A stretch of 64,000 bases of DNA from Bradyrhizobium lupini (GTDB taxonomy: Bacteria; Pseudomonadota; Alphaproteobacteria; Rhizobiales; Xanthobacteraceae), in the NCBI RefSeq assembly GCF_040939785.1, contig NZ_CP162553.1, positions 3,720,001-3,784,000 on the forward strand, given 5' to 3'. The notes below the pieces were generated by a model, which saw only the letters and a program-made list of their open reading frames with translations, made no database searches and had not been told where the DNA came from. Shown one piece after another: positions 10,105 through 20,695 of the stretch. Position 1 is the first letter of the stretch. The number at the start of each line of letters is the position of its first letter. The translations under genes and the position numbers were made by a program.

Positions 10105-10631
10105 CTTGACCCTCCCGGTTCTGGAAACAAACCAATGATGCCACCTGCCGGCATTGGCGGCGGGTTGGAGAATTGCTGACCCGGCACGTTGCGGGTCGGC
10201 GGCGGGCCACCGCGATCGACGGCCCATTGATCGTTGACGATGCCGCGCTGCTTCTGGCTCCAGCGCTCGAAGAAGCGGCGCTCGGCGGTGTCCTCGTCGT
10301 CGGAAATCACCACGTCGAGCTGTCGCCATTTACCGCGCGAGAGCGTCCAGCGGCGCAGGCTGGAGGCCTCGAATCCCATCAGCAGCGCGACGATGACGTC
10401 GGCGAAGACGATCGACGACCGGCCGACGCCAAGGCTGGACAGCCCGACGTTGAACGCGGCAACGAAGATCACCCAGCCGATCAGCGCCAGCCACAGCCGA
10501 TTCCACAGCAGCCAGACCGGTCCGAAGATCATCGCCCAGAAATGGAAGCCGTCGCGCACGAAGACGAACTTGTCGGTCGCGCGCAGATCGGCTCCTGCGG
10601 GGGAGGGAGCATGAACTGTGTAGACGGACAT
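10101..10631 (-). CDS. DUF2628 membrane protein
   Basis: A 176-residue protein of the DUF2628 type, inserted between hisB and hisH. I chose ATG 10631 ([15 protein letters not shown]); thirteen more in-frame residues exist upstream but look non-coding. After an [22 protein letters not shown] segment there are two or three hydrophobic spans (about residues 30-85), then a basic soluble part with an acidic [14 protein letters not shown] stretch and a proline/glycine-rich tail. The position is common in Bradyrhizobium-type his clusters. Its role in histidine synthesis, if any, is not known; it may simply share the promoter. Confidence 0.8.
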   Translation of the reverse strand: MSVYTVHAPSPAGADLRATDKFVFVRDGFHFWAMIFGPVWLLWNRLWLALIGWVIFVAAFNVGLSSLGVGRSSIVFADVIVALLMGFEASSLRRWTLSRGKWRQLDVVISDDEDTAERRFFERWSQKQRGIVNDQWAVDRGGPPPTRNVPGQQFSNPPPMPAGGIIGLFPEPGGSR

Positions 10632-10697
10632 GGCGATGGCCCGTTCCCTAGGAATACAGTGATACCGCAAACGGCGCGCGCCGCGGGCCGAAAGATG

Positions 10698-11291
10698 TCA
10701 GCCGCCGAGCGAGCCCTTGGTGGACGGGATTTCGCCCACCGCCTTCGGATCGATCGCGACGGCGGTACGCAGCGCCCGTGCCAGACCCTTGAAGCAGGAC
10801 TCGGCGATATGGTGGCTGTTATCGCCATATAGGGTCTCGACGTGAAGAGTCACGCCGGCGTTCATGGCGAAGGCCTGGAACCACTCGCGCACCAGCTCGG
10901 TGTCGAACTCGCCGATCTTGTCGCGGGGAAAGTCGACCTTGAACACCAGGACCGGGCGGCCCGAGATGTCGATGACCACGCGTGACAGCGTCTCGTCCAT
11001 GGGCATGTGCGCGCCGGCATAGCGGGTGATGCCCGCCATGTTGCCGAGCGCCTGCTTGACGGCCTGGCCGAGCGCGATGCCGGTGTCTTCGGTGGTATGG
11101 TGATGATCGATGTGCAAATCGCCGACCGCCTTGACCGTGAGGTCAATGCGGGAATGGCGGGCGAGGAGATCGAGCATATGGTCGAAAAAGCCGATGCCGG
11201 TCGCGATATTGGACACGCCGGAGCCATCGAGGTTCACGGTGACCTCGATGTCGGTTTCCTTGGTCTTGCGCTTGATCGTCGCGGTGCGCAT
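10698..11291 (-). CDS. hisB: Imidazoleglycerol-phosphate dehydratase
   Basis: Dehydrates imidazole glycerol phosphate to imidazole acetol phosphate. This is the monofunctional HisB form (197 residues) with no phosphatase domain. Start ATG 11291; a TTG directly upstream is less likely. The two di-manganese motifs are present: DHHHTTED (about 71-78) and HHIAES near the C-terminus. It is the first gene of the minus-strand histidine cluster, divergent from hslV with about 190 bases between the starts, so the promoter should lie at about 11292-11450. Confidence 0.96.
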   Translation of the reverse strand: MRTATIKRKTKETDIEVTVNLDGSGVSNIATGIGFFDHMLDLLARHSRIDLTVKAVGDLHIDHHHTTEDTGIALGQAVKQALGNMAGITRYAGAHMPMDETLSRVVIDISGRPVLVFKVDFPRDKIGEFDTELVREWFQAFAMNAGVTLHVETLYGDNSHHIAESCFKGLARALRTAVAIDPKAVGEIPSTKGSLGG

Positions 11292-11480
11292 CAAAACACG
11301 CTTCCATCCTAGTTCGGGCCGAAAACGCCGGTCTTTTAACAGCCAAATGACGCCTTCGCTACTGCGGCAACGGCTGGCCGGGCCTCTACTTCTGCCTATG
11401 GTGAGCGAATTGGGCCCGGAGCGGCCCGTTGTGCCCCCGCTCCCGACCGCCTAAATCAGCCCGGTCAACGAGGATCATTC

Positions 11481-12041
11481 ATGCAGGACTCCCCAAACAG
11501 CTCGCCGGGCTGGCACGGCACCACGATTTTGACGGTCCGCAAGGGCGGCAAGGTGGTGGTCGGCGGCGACGGCCAGGTCTCGATCGGCCAGACCGTGATC
11601 AAGCACAACGCCAGGAAGGTCCGGAAACTCGGCAAGGGCGACGTCATCGGCGGCTTTGCCGGCGCCACCGCCGACGCCTTCACGCTGTTCGAGCGTTTGG
11701 AAGCCAAACTCGAGCAATATCCGGGGCAATTGACCCGGGCCGCCGTCGAGCTCGCCAAGGACTGGCGCACCGACCGTTATTTGCGGCGGCTGGAGGCCAT
11801 GATGATCGTCGCCGACAAGGACGTCTCCCTGGTGCTGACAGGCACCGGCGACGTGTTGGAGCCCGAAGCCGGCGTCATGGCGATCGGCTCCGGCGGGAAT
11901 TACGCGCTGGCGGCCGCCCGCGCCCTACTCGACACCGACAAGGACGCCGAGACCATCGTCCGCCGCTCCCTCGACATCGCCGCCGATATCTGCGTCTACA
12001 CCAACCGCAATGTGACCATCGAAGCGCTGTCGGCCGGGTAG
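11481..12041 (+). CDS. hslV: ATP-dependent protease HslV proteolytic subunit
   Basis: The threonine-type peptidase chamber of the HslVU (ClpYQ) protease, which works with HslU to degrade misfolded proteins in the cytosol. It has 186 residues starting at ATG 11481. A short propeptide precedes the catalytic Thr in [13 protein letters not shown] (Thr near 14), which becomes the N-terminus on maturation. The glycine-rich [15 protein letters not shown] is typical. It is divergent from hisB. The GNAT gene starts three bases downstream, followed by DUF2585 and hslU, so the whole set is probably one operon. Confidence 0.96.
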   Translation: MQDSPNSSPGWHGTTILTVRKGGKVVVGGDGQVSIGQTVIKHNARKVRKLGKGDVIGGFAGATADAFTLFERLEAKLEQYPGQLTRAAVELAKDWRTDRYLRRLEAMMIVADKDVSLVLTGTGDVLEPEAGVMAIGSGGNYALAAARALLDTDKDAETIVRRSLDIAADICVYTNRNVTIEALSAG

Positions 12042-12044
12042 GCC

Positions 12045-12530
12045 ATGGCCCTCGCCTACACCTTCCGCCCGATGACCGCGGCCGTTCTGCCGCTGATTCG
12101 GCGATGGCTGGGCGAAGCGCATGTGCGGGAATGGTGGGGCGATCCGGACGAGCAGTTCGCGCTCGTGAGCGGCGATCTCGGCGAGCCGGCAATGGACCAG
12201 TTCATCGTGTTGGCCGACGGCAAGCCGTTCGGCTATCTTCAATGCTACCGCCTGACCGCCTGGAATACGGGTCTTGGGCCGCAACCGGAGGCCACCCGTG
12301 GCATCGATCAGTTCATCGGCGAAAGCGACATGATCGCGCGCGGGCACGGTTCGGCATTCATCCGGCAATTCGCCGACGCGCAGTTGCGGCAGGGCCTGCC
12401 GCGCATCGTCACTGATCCTGATCCGCTCAACGCGCGCGCCGTGCGCGCCTATGAGAAGGCCGGCTTTGTCCGGGAACGCATGGTCGAGACGCCCGACGGG
12501 CCCGCACTCCTGATGGTGCGCGAGCCATGA
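12045..12530 (+). CDS. GNAT-family N-acetyltransferase
   Basis: A 161-residue acetyltransferase starting at ATG 12045, three bases after hslV. It resembles the AAC(6')/RimJ-like branch: the N-terminus [26 protein letters not shown], the acetyl-CoA loop [13 protein letters not shown] (about residues 103-115), and the C-terminal [13 protein letters not shown], a standard GNAT motif. The similarity to aminoglycoside acetyltransferases is at family level only and does not show resistance. Its stop overlaps the next start by four bases. The substrate is unknown. Confidence 0.85.
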   Translation: MALAYTFRPMTAAVLPLIRRWLGEAHVREWWGDPDEQFALVSGDLGEPAMDQFIVLADGKPFGYLQCYRLTAWNTGLGPQPEATRGIDQFIGESDMIARGHGSAFIRQFADAQLRQGLPRIVTDPDPLNARAVRAYEKAGFVRERMVETPDGPALLMVREP

Positions 12531-13144
12531 CGCTGGCAACCACGCATGAGAGCAGGGCCGCGTTTCCGCCGCTCGCCTGGGTCGGCATCGCGCTGCTGCT
12601 GCTGGCGATGCAGGCCTCGATCCTGCTTGCGATGGGCCGGGTGCCGATCTGCACCTGCGGCTATGTCAAGCTGTGGCATGGCGTGGTGAACAGCTCGGAG
12701 AATTCGCAGCACATCGCCGACTGGTACACCTTCTCGCACATCCTGCACGGCTTCCTGTTTTACGGGCTGACCTGGCTGCTGTTCGCGCGGCTGCCGTTCG
12801 TGTCTCTGTCCTGGCCCGCCCGCCTGATCATCGCCATTCTGATCGAAGGTGCCTGGGAGATCGTCGAGAACTCGCCCTTCATCATCGAACGCTACCGCGC
12901 CGGCACGATCTCGCTGGATTATTTCGGCGACAGCATCGTCAATTCGATCTCTGACAATTTGTCCATGATGCTGGGTTTCCTCGTAGCGCGCCTGCTGCCT
13001 GTATCAGTGACCATCCTGCTTGGGCTCGCCTTCGAAATCATGCTGGCGCTGCATATTCGCGACAATCTGACGCTCAATATCCTGATGCTGATCCATCCGA
13101 TCGAGGCCGTGAAACTATGGCAATCGGGTCCGCCGATCATCTGA
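12527..13144 (+). CDS. DUF2585 (UPF0314) membrane protein
   Basis: A 205-residue integral membrane protein with about five hydrophobic segments (around residues 15-36, 68-88, 95-112, 140-160, 165-180). It contains the strongly conserved core [20 protein letters not shown] and [19 protein letters not shown], typical of the UPF0314 family. The start ATG 12527 overlaps the stop of the GNAT gene. Its position between hslV and hslU is conserved in many Hyphomicrobiales; the function has not been established to my knowledge. The pair of cysteines (CTC) and the histidines in the core could bind a metal, but that is a guess. Confidence 0.85.
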   Translation: MTLATTHESRAAFPPLAWVGIALLLLAMQASILLAMGRVPICTCGYVKLWHGVVNSSENSQHIADWYTFSHILHGFLFYGLTWLLFARLPFVSLSWPARLIIAILIEGAWEIVENSPFIIERYRAGTISLDYFGDSIVNSISDNLSMMLGFLVARLLPVSVTILLGLAFEIMLALHIRDNLTLNILMLIHPIEAVKLWQSGPPII

Positions 13145-13196
13145 CGGCAAAAAAAGCGGCTTGTCCCGCCCCGCATCTGATCCTAGCTAAGGTCCC

Positions 13197-14500
13197 ATGA
13201 CAGACTTCTCCCCCGCGAAATCGTTTCCGAACTCGACCGTTTCATCGTCGGCCAGGCCGATGCCAAGCGCGCCGTCTCGATCGCGCTGCGCAACCGCTGG
13301 CGGCGGCAGCAGCTCGAAGGCTCCTTGCGCGAAGAGGTGCTGCCGAAGAACATCCTGATGATCGGCCCGACCGGGGTCGGCAAGACCGAGATCGCGCGGC
13401 GGCTCGCCAAGCTTGCCAACGCGCCGTTCCTGAAGGTCGAGGCGACGAAATTCACCGAGGTCGGCTATGTCGGCCGCGACGTCGAGCAGATCGTGCGCGA
13501 TCTCGTCGAGGTCGCGATTTCCCAGGTCCGCGAGCGCAAGCGCAAAGACGTGCAGGCACGTGCGCAGCTCGCCGCTGAGGAGCGCGTACTTGATGCCCTG
13601 GTCGGCGCCAATTCCAGCGCCGCGACGCGGGACTCCTTCCGCAAGAAGCTGCGCGCGGGCGAGCTCAACGACAAGGAAATCGAGATCGAGACGCAGGGCG
13701 GCGGCAGCGGCTTTCCGATGTTCGAGATCCCGGGCATGCCTGGCGCGCAGATGGGCGCGGTGTCGATCGGCGATATCTTCGGCAAGCTCGGCGGCCGCAG
13801 CAAGACGCGGCGGCTGACGGTGGAGAGCTCGCACGAGATCCTCATCAACGAGGAATCCGACAAGCTGCTCGACAGCGATCAGTTGACGATGGAGGCGATC
13901 AGCGCGGTCGAGAACAACGGCATCGTATTCCTGGACGAGATCGACAAGATCTGCGCCCGCGAAGGCCGCGCCGGCGGCGACGTCTCGCGCGAGGGCGTGC
14001 AGCGCGACCTGCTGCCGCTGATCGAGGGCACCACCGTCTCGACCAAGCACGGCGCGGTGAAGACCGACCACATCCTGTTCATTGCCTCAGGCGCCTTCCA
14101 CGTCGCCAAACCGTCCGACCTGTTGCCGGAACTGCAGGGCCGCCTGCCGATCCGCGTCGAGCTGCAGGCGCTGACCCGTGACGACATGCGCCGCATCCTG
14201 ACCGAGCCCGAGGCCTCGTTGATCAAGCAATATGTCGCTTTGATGCAGACCGAAGGCGTCACGCTCGACATCACCGACAACGCCATCGACGCGCTTGCGG
14301 ACGTCGCGGTGGCCGTGAATTCCACCGTCGAGAACATCGGCGCGCGGCGGCTGCAGACCGTGATGGAGCGGGTGCTGGACGAGATCTCCTTCACCGCCCC
14401 AGATCGCAGCGGCGAGACCGTCAGGGTCGACGCCGATTTCGTGCAGAAGCACGTCGGCGACCTCGCCAAGAACGCGGATTTGAGCCGGTTCATTTTGTAA
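13197..14500 (+). pseudogene. hslU: ATP-dependent protease HslU ATPase subunit, frameshifted as read
   Basis: The AAA+ unfoldase of HslVU. ATG 13197 begins MTDFSP, but the next bases have only five C (13210-13214). One more C restores [20 protein letters not shown] and a 434-residue protein, the length expected for the family. As read, the frame stays broken until codons near 13325. The repaired protein has the Walker [10 protein letters not shown] (about 57-65), the I-domain, Walker [11 protein letters not shown], sensor and arginine-finger regions ([15 protein letters not shown]) and a C-terminal tail ending LSRFIL that would insert into HslV. Because everything else is intact, a homopolymer error is the simplest explanation. 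Confidence 0.9.
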
Positions 14501-14528
14501 TTCCGGACGGTCGCGCTATGGATGCGGC

Positions 14529-15653
14529 GTGACCGCACGCTTCCTGCAAAACCCCTGGCGCCTGCTGCTCGCGATCAACGCGGCAATCATCGTTGGCGTC
14601 TTCGTTCACAAGATCCAGCTGCCGCCTTACGTCCCCTACATCCACCTCCTCGTCGATTACCATTTTGGCTTCATCAAGCGCGCGCTGATCGGGACGATCG
14701 TCGCGCTGTTCACCGACAAGGTGCCGCTATGGCTGGTGTTCGCGCTCGGCGGCGCGACATGGCTGGTGACGCTCGGGCTGTACGCAAGACTATTCCAGAC
14801 AACGTTCGGCTTCACCGCGAAGACATTGCCGACGTTCGTCTTCATCGCGGGCTCGCCGTTCTTCCTCAAGAACTTCATGCACACGCTCGGCCATTTCGAC
14901 ATCTATGGCTGCGCGCTGGCGATCGTCCTGCTGCTGGTGCCGGCCGGCTCGCTGCTGTTCGTGGCGCTGGCTGCGCTGTTCTCGATCGTTCTCGTCCTGA
15001 TCCACCACATCCATCTCTTGATGTATGTGCCGACCGTCATCACCATCGTCGTGATCAGGCATTATCTGACGCATGGCTGCGATCGCACCAATGTCGCGTT
15101 CGGCATCATGGCCCTGCTGGCCGTCTCCGCGCTGTTCTTCGCCGCGCAGTTTTGGGGAACGATGCCGGTCCCGGAGGCGGATTTCGTCGCCGATCTGAAG
15201 AGCCGGATGGCCGATCCGTCGCGGACCGACCTGCTGCAGTTTGCCTACATCTGGTATCAGCCGTTGGCGAAGGAGATTTCCGACACCTGGGGCCGCCTGC
15301 CGCACAACATCCTCGGCGTGCCCGTGTTCGCGCTGCTGATCTGGCTGCACACACCGCTGTGGCGCTATTTTGCGAATTTGATCGGCGCGCTCGCAAGCGA
15401 CACGCATCGCCGCCTCGTCATTGCGGCGCTGATCGGCGTCAGCCTCGCCTGTGTCGTGATGTTCGTGATGGTATTCGACTATTCGCGCTGGATCTCGAAC
15501 TGGGCAGTCTGCATGTTCCTGATCCTGCACGCGGTGAAGATGCTGCCCGCCGCACGCGAGACGCCGCTGATTTCGGCGGAAGATCGGAAGACAAATATCT
15601 TCGGCCTGATTGTCACATTGATCCCGCGCGTCGGAATCGTGCGGCCGTTCTAG
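14529..15653 (+). CDS. Multi-pass membrane protein of unknown function, 374 aa
   Basis: The start is a GTG at 14529 (translated MTARFLQNPWRLLLAINA). The protein is dominated by hydrophobic segments, perhaps eight to ten, with short loops. The loop after the first segment (YHFGFIKRALIGT) resembles that found in EpsG-like or glycosyltransferase-family (GT-C type) membrane proteins of unknown role, but I cannot assign it. It lies 28 bases after hslU and its stop overlaps the convergent Smr gene by a few bases. Codon use is like its neighbours. Confidence 0.65.
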   Translation: MTARFLQNPWRLLLAINAAIIVGVFVHKIQLPPYVPYIHLLVDYHFGFIKRALIGTIVALFTDKVPLWLVFALGGATWLVTLGLYARLFQTTFGFTAKTLPTFVFIAGSPFFLKNFMHTLGHFDIYGCALAIVLLLVPAGSLLFVALAALFSIVLVLIHHIHLLMYVPTVITIVVIRHYLTHGCDRTNVAFGIMALLAVSALFFAAQFWGTMPVPEADFVADLKSRMADPSRTDLLQFAYIWYQPLAKEISDTWGRLPHNILGVPVFALLIWLHTPLWRYFANLIGALASDTHRRLVIAALIGVSLACVVMFVMVFDYSRWISNWAVCMFLILHAVKMLPAARETPLISAEDRKTNIFGLIVTLIPRVGIVRPF

Positions 15654-16239
15654 TATCTCGCCCGCCTGATCCGCACGTAGAGCGCGCCCTCGCCGCCATG
15701 GCCGATGCCGGCTTCCTCGAACCCCACGACGAAGGCGCGGAATTCCGGCAGGCTCAGCCATTCCGGCACCTGACGGCGCAGCACGCCGCTTTCGCCGCCG
15801 CTTCGGCCCTTGCCGGTGATCACGAGCACAAAGGTCAGGCCGTCATGGTGGGCGCGGTGCAGGAAGCCGCTCAGCGCGCGGTGGGCACGCATCTGGGTCA
15901 TGCCGTGCAGATCGAGCCGCGCCTCGATCTCGCTGCGCCCGCGCGACAGCTTTGTGCGCTCGCGCTTGCCGAGCGGCGCCAGCGGCGGCACCGCCGGCTT
16001 CGCTGCGCGCGGTGCCGGGGCAGCGGCAATCGGACGTGGCGACGGCGCAAGCCGGGGGCGGGCGCTGCAGGCGAAGACTCGGTGCGTGGTGCAGCTTGCG
16101 CCTTCGCCGCACGATGCTTTCTCAGCGGCTTGACCTGCTTTGCGACCGTATCCCACAGCGCGCGCTCTTCCTCACTCAGCGCGCGACGGCGCGGCGAGGG
16201 ACGAGGCTCCAGCACGGGCGGACGGGACGATCGCTTCAT
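15650..16239 (-). pseudogene. Smr/MutS2-type domain protein, frameshifted as read
   Basis: The start is ATG 16239 (MKRSSRPPVLEPRPSP), overlapping the mltA stop (ATGA). The first part continues to about base 16055, then the frame is lost at a run of five C on this strand (16054-16058). A sixth C would join APAPR to LAPSPRPIAAAPAPRAAK and give a 196-residue protein. The C-terminal Smr domain is intact: LDLHGMTQMRAHRALSGFL followed by VLVITGKG, and then a LPEFRAFVVGFEEA segment. Smr domains are nuclease/DNA- or RNA-binding modules. The tandem Tim44-like / mltA / Smr order recurs in alphaproteobacteria. Probably an assembly error rather than decay. Confidence 0.8.
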
Positions 16240-17759
16240 TGTTGCCGATGGGGGCGATTTTTCACCGGCCGCCGCGGCTCCTGAACTGGCTCGATCACGG
16301 GACGCGGCACCGGCAGCGGGACTGGACCGGCGACAGCGACCCTCTCGCTCTTGCTTTGCAGCTCGGCAGGCGGCTTGTCCTTCGCAGGCTCCGTTTGCGG
16401 AAACAGCTTTGCGATCTTCTCCGAGGGCCGCGGGTCCGGCACCGGGAGCCGCGCGCCGCGCGTTGTGGGATCGAGGCTCTTCGGCACCAGCATCACGAAA
16501 TGCATGGCATGGCGCAGCCGTCCGGAGACCCGGCCGGCATCCTGACCCGCGCCGAAATAGAGATCGGCGCGCGCCGGACCGATGATGGCCGAGCCCGTGT
16601 CCTGCGCGATCATCAAGCGATGGAACGGCGTCTTCGCGCGTTCGGAATCGATCGGCAGCTCACCTTCGATGAAAAACGGGGTGCCGTAGACGTGGAGCGA
16701 TTTGTCGACCGCGATCGAGCGGCCGGCCGTCAACGGAATGCCTTGCGCGCCGACCGCCTCCTCCTTGTCGGATAGATTGACCTCGCGAAAGAAGATGTAG
16801 GAGCGGTTCTGGCGGCGCAGCTCCTTGGCACCGTCAGGGGTCTGCGCCATCCACTCCCTGATCTTCTGCATCGACATCTCTTCCTTTGGAATGATGCCGC
16901 GCTCGATCAGGATGCGACCGACCGCCGTATAGGGATAGCCGTTATAGGCGTCGTAGTTGAGCCGGACCGTGCCGCCGTCGTCGAACTTGATCCGCGCCGA
17001 ACCCTGGATCTGGGCGAACAGCAGATCGGTCGGGTCCTTCAGCCAGGCAATCTCGAGTCCGCGGCCGGCGATCTTGCCGTCCTCGATCTCGGCGCGGTCG
17101 TAATAAGGCACGAGCTTGCGGCGGCCGATCTTGCGATAGACCGGGCCCTTGTTGGGCAGGCTGACCGAATCCTGCTTGTAACCGCGCACAAAGAGATTCG
17201 AGGGGCGGCGATAGACCGGGACGTTGTAGACGTCGGTGTGCGTGCGCGATCCCTCCAGCACCGGTTCGTAATAGCCGGTGACGAAACCATCGGGCTCGCC
17301 GAGGCGCGAGATCCGCAGCGGCGCAAAATTCTCCTCGAAGTAGGTTTTGGCCCGAGCGTCGTCGGTAAGCTCGAGCGATTTGGCGACCCGGCAGGGTTCG
17401 CCCAGCGAGGCGCCCAAAGCCTTCGGTTCGGGAGCGCCGGTCTGCGCGTTGATCGGACGGCAGCTCGCGCGAAAGGTCTTGTAGGCGGCGAGATGATTGT
17501 CGTCGCCCCAGCCCTTCACGTCGGCCCAGGCCAGCGGCAGATATTGGGCGCCGGGAATTTCGAGCGGCAGGGGAAGCTGCGGATATGGCAAGGCGCGCGG
17601 CGGCGCGGCAGGCAATTCCGGGAGATGATGGTGATGGCTGCGATAGTGGCGCCGCGCCGCCTCAGCGCCGAGTGAAAACGACGACAGCGCGACGGCACCT
17701 GCGCAAAGCGCCGTCGCGCTGGTCTTCAGGAAAACCTTAATTCGCGCTTCCGGTGCCAA
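16236..17759 (-). CDS. mltA: Membrane-bound lytic murein transglycosylase A
   Basis: Cleaves peptidoglycan glycan strands with formation of 1,6-anhydromuramic acid. The predicted start is TTG 17759, overlapping the end of the Tim44-like gene by 23 bases; no better start is seen. A signal-like stretch (TALCAGAVALSSFSLGAEA) is followed by a His/Pro-rich segment. The MltA core begins with PLAWADVKGWGDDNHLAAYKTF. FVTGYYEPVLEGSR and the C-terminal 3D domain GSAIIGPARADLYFG, with its catalytic-type Asp residues, are present. A proline-rich tail of about 70 residues ends the protein. 507 residues in all, longer than E. coli MltA because of the tail. Confidence 0.88.
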   Translation of the reverse strand: MAPEARIKVFLKTSATALCAGAVALSSFSLGAEAARRHYRSHHHHLPELPAAPPRALPYPQLPLPLEIPGAQYLPLAWADVKGWGDDNHLAAYKTFRASCRPINAQTGAPEPKALGASLGEPCRVAKSLELTDDARAKTYFEENFAPLRISRLGEPDGFVTGYYEPVLEGSRTHTDVYNVPVYRRPSNLFVRGYKQDSVSLPNKGPVYRKIGRRKLVPYYDRAEIEDGKIAGRGLEIAWLKDPTDLLFAQIQGSARIKFDDGGTVRLNYDAYNGYPYTAVGRILIERGIIPKEEMSMQKIREWMAQTPDGAKELRRQNRSYIFFREVNLSDKEEAVGAQGIPLTAGRSIAVDKSLHVYGTPFFIEGELPIDSERAKTPFHRLMIAQDTGSAIIGPARADLYFGAGQDAGRVSGRLRHAMHFVMLVPKSLDPTTRGARLPVPDPRPSEKIAKLFPQTEPAKDKPPAELQSKSERVAVAGPVPLPVPRPVIEPVQEPRRPVKNRPHRQQ

Positions 17760-18433
17760 CCAGCTTCCAGTTCGGATCGCGAGAAGTGATGTCGCGGGCG
17801 AAAGTCCAGATGTCGGTGATGTCGGCGACCGTGTCGGCGCTTCCGTCGACGATGTTGCCGGCCTTGTCCCGGGTGGCCGAGATCATCTGCGAGACGAAGC
17901 GGATCGTGAGCTGGGCGGTGCGGTCGCGCAGTTCGGCGCCGACGAGCTCGGCCTTGTCGATCGAGACAAAACGCGTCTCGGTCTTCTGCTCGTTCTTCTC
18001 GCGCTCCTTGATCGCGGCATCGAAGCTTTCATAGACCTCCGACGACAGCAGGTCGCGCAGCGCGCGGCGGTCGCCATTGGCAAAGGCCAGCACGATCATC
18101 TCATAGGCGCCGCGGGCGCCGGAGATGAAATGCCGCGGATCGAAGGTGGAATCCTTTTCGACGATGGCGTCGAGACCCTGGGCAAGCACGGTGCCCGGCT
18201 CGGTCAGGCCCTTCCAACGGTCGGAGGGCGGGGTCGGCTCGGCCGCCGGCGCCAAGGGAGCCTGGTCGATGACCTTGCCCGGCATGGTGACGACGTTCTT
18301 GTCCTGGGCGCCCTGGAGCGCGTTGCGGTCGAACGGCGGCCGCTCGTTGCCCGTGCGCTGCCCCAGCACGCTGCGCAGCCTCCAGAAAGATGAAGACCGC
18401 CAGCGCCAGGAAGATGATGGTGTAGATGTCCAC
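17737..18433 (-). pseudogene. Tim44-like domain protein, frameshifted as read
   Basis: From ATG 18433 the first frame reads MDIYTIIFLALAVFIFL, a membrane anchor, and then runs out of frame near base 18385. The other frame continues RLRSVLGQRTGNERPPFDRN to the stop at 17737. One extra base (CTGGAGG in place of CTG-AGG), or two lost bases, explains the break; the repaired protein has about 231 residues. The C-terminal half is a Tim44-like/Mba1 fold: FISGARGAYEMIVLAFANGDRRALRDLLS and onward. In alphaproteobacteria such proteins are inner-membrane anchored and may aid membrane-protein handling; the gene lies next to mltA and divergent from secB. Confidence 0.8.
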
Positions 18434-18848
18434 GTCGTATTCGCTTTCTGGTCGTCTGTAGAAGGGGCCGTCTCGAAAGGATCGTGCCGGGAAAATCGAT
18501 CCGGCCAGTAGACCGTTCCATACCGGAACGGCAAGTCTACATCACCATTTTGGGTCCGCGCGTCAGGTCCGTGGGATGTAGGCACGAAATCTTGCCCGGC
18601 CAATGGCGCCTTTTGGCACAGCACCGAGTGTAGCGCGTTTTATGCTTAAGGGGAAACCCGATCCTGCCCGGAAATCGCGCATCTTCAATCGTTTAAGGCG
18701 CAGTTGCGCGGGATCGCCGGGGTGAACGCCACAGTTGTGGGCGTGGCCGGATTTCCCCATCCGGGACCGTTCGTCCTTGTGGAACGAGGTAGCCCTATGT
18801 TAGCCAACCGCCGCGAAATTCAGCCCAATCGGGTAAGGAGACACTCTT

Positions 18849-19331
18849 ATGACCAACGGTAACGGCACCCCTCCCGAGGCGGCCCAGGCTCCCCAGCTCA
18901 ACGTCCTGGCGCAATATACCAAGGACCTCTCGTTCGAAAATCCGAATGCGCCCAGCTCGCTCCAGCAGCAGAGCCAGCCGCCCCAGATCAACATCCAGAT
19001 CAATGTCAGCGCCAACAATCTCAGCGAACAGGAGTTCGAGGTGACGCTGTCGGTCGAGGGCAAGGCCGAGACCGCCGGCAAGATCATGTTCTCGTTCGAG
19101 CTCGCTTATGCCGGCGTCTTCCGCATCTCCAACGTGCCGAAGGACAATTTGCATCCGCTGGTCATGATCGAATGCCCGCGCCTGCTGTTCCCGTTTGCCC
19201 GTGAGATCATCGCCACTGCCGTGCGCGACGGCGGGTTCCCGCCTTTGATGCTGGATCCGGTGGACTTCGTCGGCCTCTATCGCCAGAACATGGAGCGGCA
19301 AATGGCCGCTCAGCCGAGCGGCCAGGCTTAA
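18849..19331 (+). CDS. secB: Protein-export chaperone SecB
   Basis: Cytosolic tetrameric chaperone that keeps preproteins unfolded and delivers them to SecA. It has 160 residues from ATG 18849 after a strong AAGGAG ribosome-binding site. Typical segments: [19 protein letters not shown], the beta strands [22 protein letters not shown], and [13 protein letters not shown] near the C-terminus. The acidic SecA-binding patch and the client groove are in the usual places. It is transcribed convergently with dnaQ (4-base overlap of the ends) and divergently from the Tim44-like gene, a conserved arrangement beside the alphaproteobacterial origin. Confidence 0.97.
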   Translation: MTNGNGTPPEAAQAPQLNVLAQYTKDLSFENPNAPSSLQQQSQPPQINIQINVSANNLSEQEFEVTLSVEGKAETAGKIMFSFELAYAGVFRISNVPKDNLHPLVMIECPRLLFPFAREIIATAVRDGGFPPLMLDPVDFVGLYRQNMERQMAAQPSGQA

Positions 19332-20044
19332 CCAGCCAAAGGGGCGGCTGGAGCGGGCAAGAACTCGTTCCAGATCGCCTTGTCGCCGAGCGTTGCGATG
19401 AAGGCCCGGTGGGCCTCGCGCTCGGCGTCCGAAATGCGCGGGGTGAGCGGCGCCGGCCGTTGCCGCCGAGGCGCATCGGCAGCCCCATTGGCGCGAGTCT
19501 CTTCGGATTCCGAAGCAAGCAGCAGCTGCGACTGCCGCGCCCCGACCAGATCCACATAGACTTCCGCAAGCAGCTCGGCGTCGAGCAATGCGCCGTGCTT
19601 GGTGCGGCGTGAATTGTCGATCGCATAGCGTGAGCAGAGATCGTCGAGCCGGTTCGACACGCCGGGATGCTTGCGCCGAGCCAGCAGCAGCGTATCGACC
19701 AGCCGCTCGCGCGGGATCGCCGGGCGCTTGATCCGGTCGAGCTCGGCATTGATGAAGCTGATGTCGAACGAGGCATTGTGGATCACCAGCGGCGCGTCGC
19801 CGATGAACTCCAGAAAATCGTCGACGACCTCGTGAAACAGCTGCTTCGTCGCCAGGAATTCGGCCGACAGCCCGTGCACCGCAAAGGCTTCTGCCGGCAT
19901 GTCCCTTTCGGGATTGATGTAGACGTGGAAACTCTGCCCCGTCGGCATGCGATTGAGCATCTCGACGCAGCCGATTTCGACCAGGCGATCTCCCCGCAAC
20001 GGGTCAAGGCCGGTGGTTTCTGTGTCGAGAACGATTTCGCGCAT
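19328..20044 (-). CDS. dnaQ: DNA polymerase III epsilon subunit (3'-5' exonuclease)
   Basis: The proofreading exonuclease of the replicative polymerase. Start ATG 20044 ([15 protein letters not shown]) gives 238 residues; the 50 residues upstream in frame are shadow of coaE. The DEDD motifs are visible: Asp7 and Glu9 in [19 protein letters not shown] with the second Asp, and [14 protein letters not shown] with the last Asp and catalytic His. A C-terminal alanine-rich tail holds the polymerase-binding segment. It follows coaE after 28 bases. Confidence 0.96.
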   Translation of the reverse strand: MREIVLDTETTGLDPLRGDRLVEIGCVEMLNRMPTGQSFHVYINPERDMPAEAFAVHGLSAEFLATKQLFHEVVDDFLEFIGDAPLVIHNASFDISFINAELDRIKRPAIPRERLVDTLLLARRKHPGVSNRLDDLCSRYAIDNSRRTKHGALLDAELLAEVYVDLVGARQSQLLLASESEETRANGAADAPRRQRPAPLTPRISDAEREAHRAFIATLGDKAIWNEFLPAPAAPLAG

Positions 20045-20072
20045 GATCTGGGAAGCCGTGTCAGGCGGCGAA

Positions 20073-20672
20073 TCAGGCGCGCCGCTGCGGCATCTTAACG
20101 ACGTCGGCGAGGATGTGCGCGATTTGGGCGCGCACCGGTTCGAGTCCGTGGGATGTATCCACCACGAAATCGGCACGCCTGCGCTTTTCCGCATCGGGTG
20201 TCTGCTTGGCGATGATGGCGTCGAGCTTGGCCTCGTCCATCGTGCCGCGCGCCAGCACCCGCTCGCGCTGCAGTTCCGGAGACGTGGTGACGACGACTAC
20301 GGCATCGACCCGCGTCTCGCCACCCGTCTCGAACAGCAGCGGTATGTCCAGCACCACGACCGGCGCGTTGGCGGCTTCGGCGTCGGCGAAGAACTTTTTC
20401 CGGGAAGCGCCGAGCATCGGATGGACGATCTGCTCGAGCTGCTTGATGGCCGCAGGATCGTGCACCACACGCGCCGAGAGTTTTGGCCGATCAACCTTGC
20501 CGTTCGCGGTAGTGCCGGGGAAGGCGGCCTCGATCGCGGGTGCGGCCTCGCCCTCATAGAGCTGATGGACGGCCGCATCGGCATCGTAGACAGGCACGCC
20601 AGCCTCCGCGAATAATTTCGCGGTGGTGGATTTGCCCATCCCGATCGAGCCTGTCAGTCCCAGGATCCGCAT
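20073..20672 (-). CDS. coaE: Dephospho-CoA kinase
   Basis: Phosphorylates dephospho-CoA at the 3' hydroxyl, the last step of CoA synthesis. I chose ATG 20672 ([17 protein letters not shown]), 199 residues. A GTG at 20699 overlapping the maf stop is an alternative. The P-loop GSIGMGKS is at about 8-15; the family motifs [16 protein letters not shown] and [11 protein letters not shown] follow. With coaA at 6.5 kb, two CoA-pathway kinases fall in this window. The gene sits between maf and dnaQ, where many alphaproteobacteria also have aroE; none is present here. Confidence 0.95.
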   Translation of the reverse strand: MRILGLTGSIGMGKSTTAKLFAEAGVPVYDADAAVHQLYEGEAAPAIEAAFPGTTANGKVDRPKLSARVVHDPAAIKQLEQIVHPMLGASRKKFFADAEAANAPVVVLDIPLLFETGGETRVDAVVVVTTSPELQRERVLARGTMDEAKLDAIIAKQTPDAEKRRRADFVVDTSHGLEPVRAQIAHILADVVKMPQRRA

Positions 20673-20695
20673 CAGCGCCCAACCATATCTGCCAG

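Noticed and set aside
12045..12530. Aminoglycoside resistance gene
   Set aside because: The GNAT protein resembles that branch only at family level and sits in the hslVU cluster, so a resistance role is not supported.
14522..16585. A 687-codon open frame on the plus strand
   Set aside because: It runs through the 374-aa membrane protein gene in another frame and then antisense to the Smr and mltA genes; no recognisable protein sequence results.
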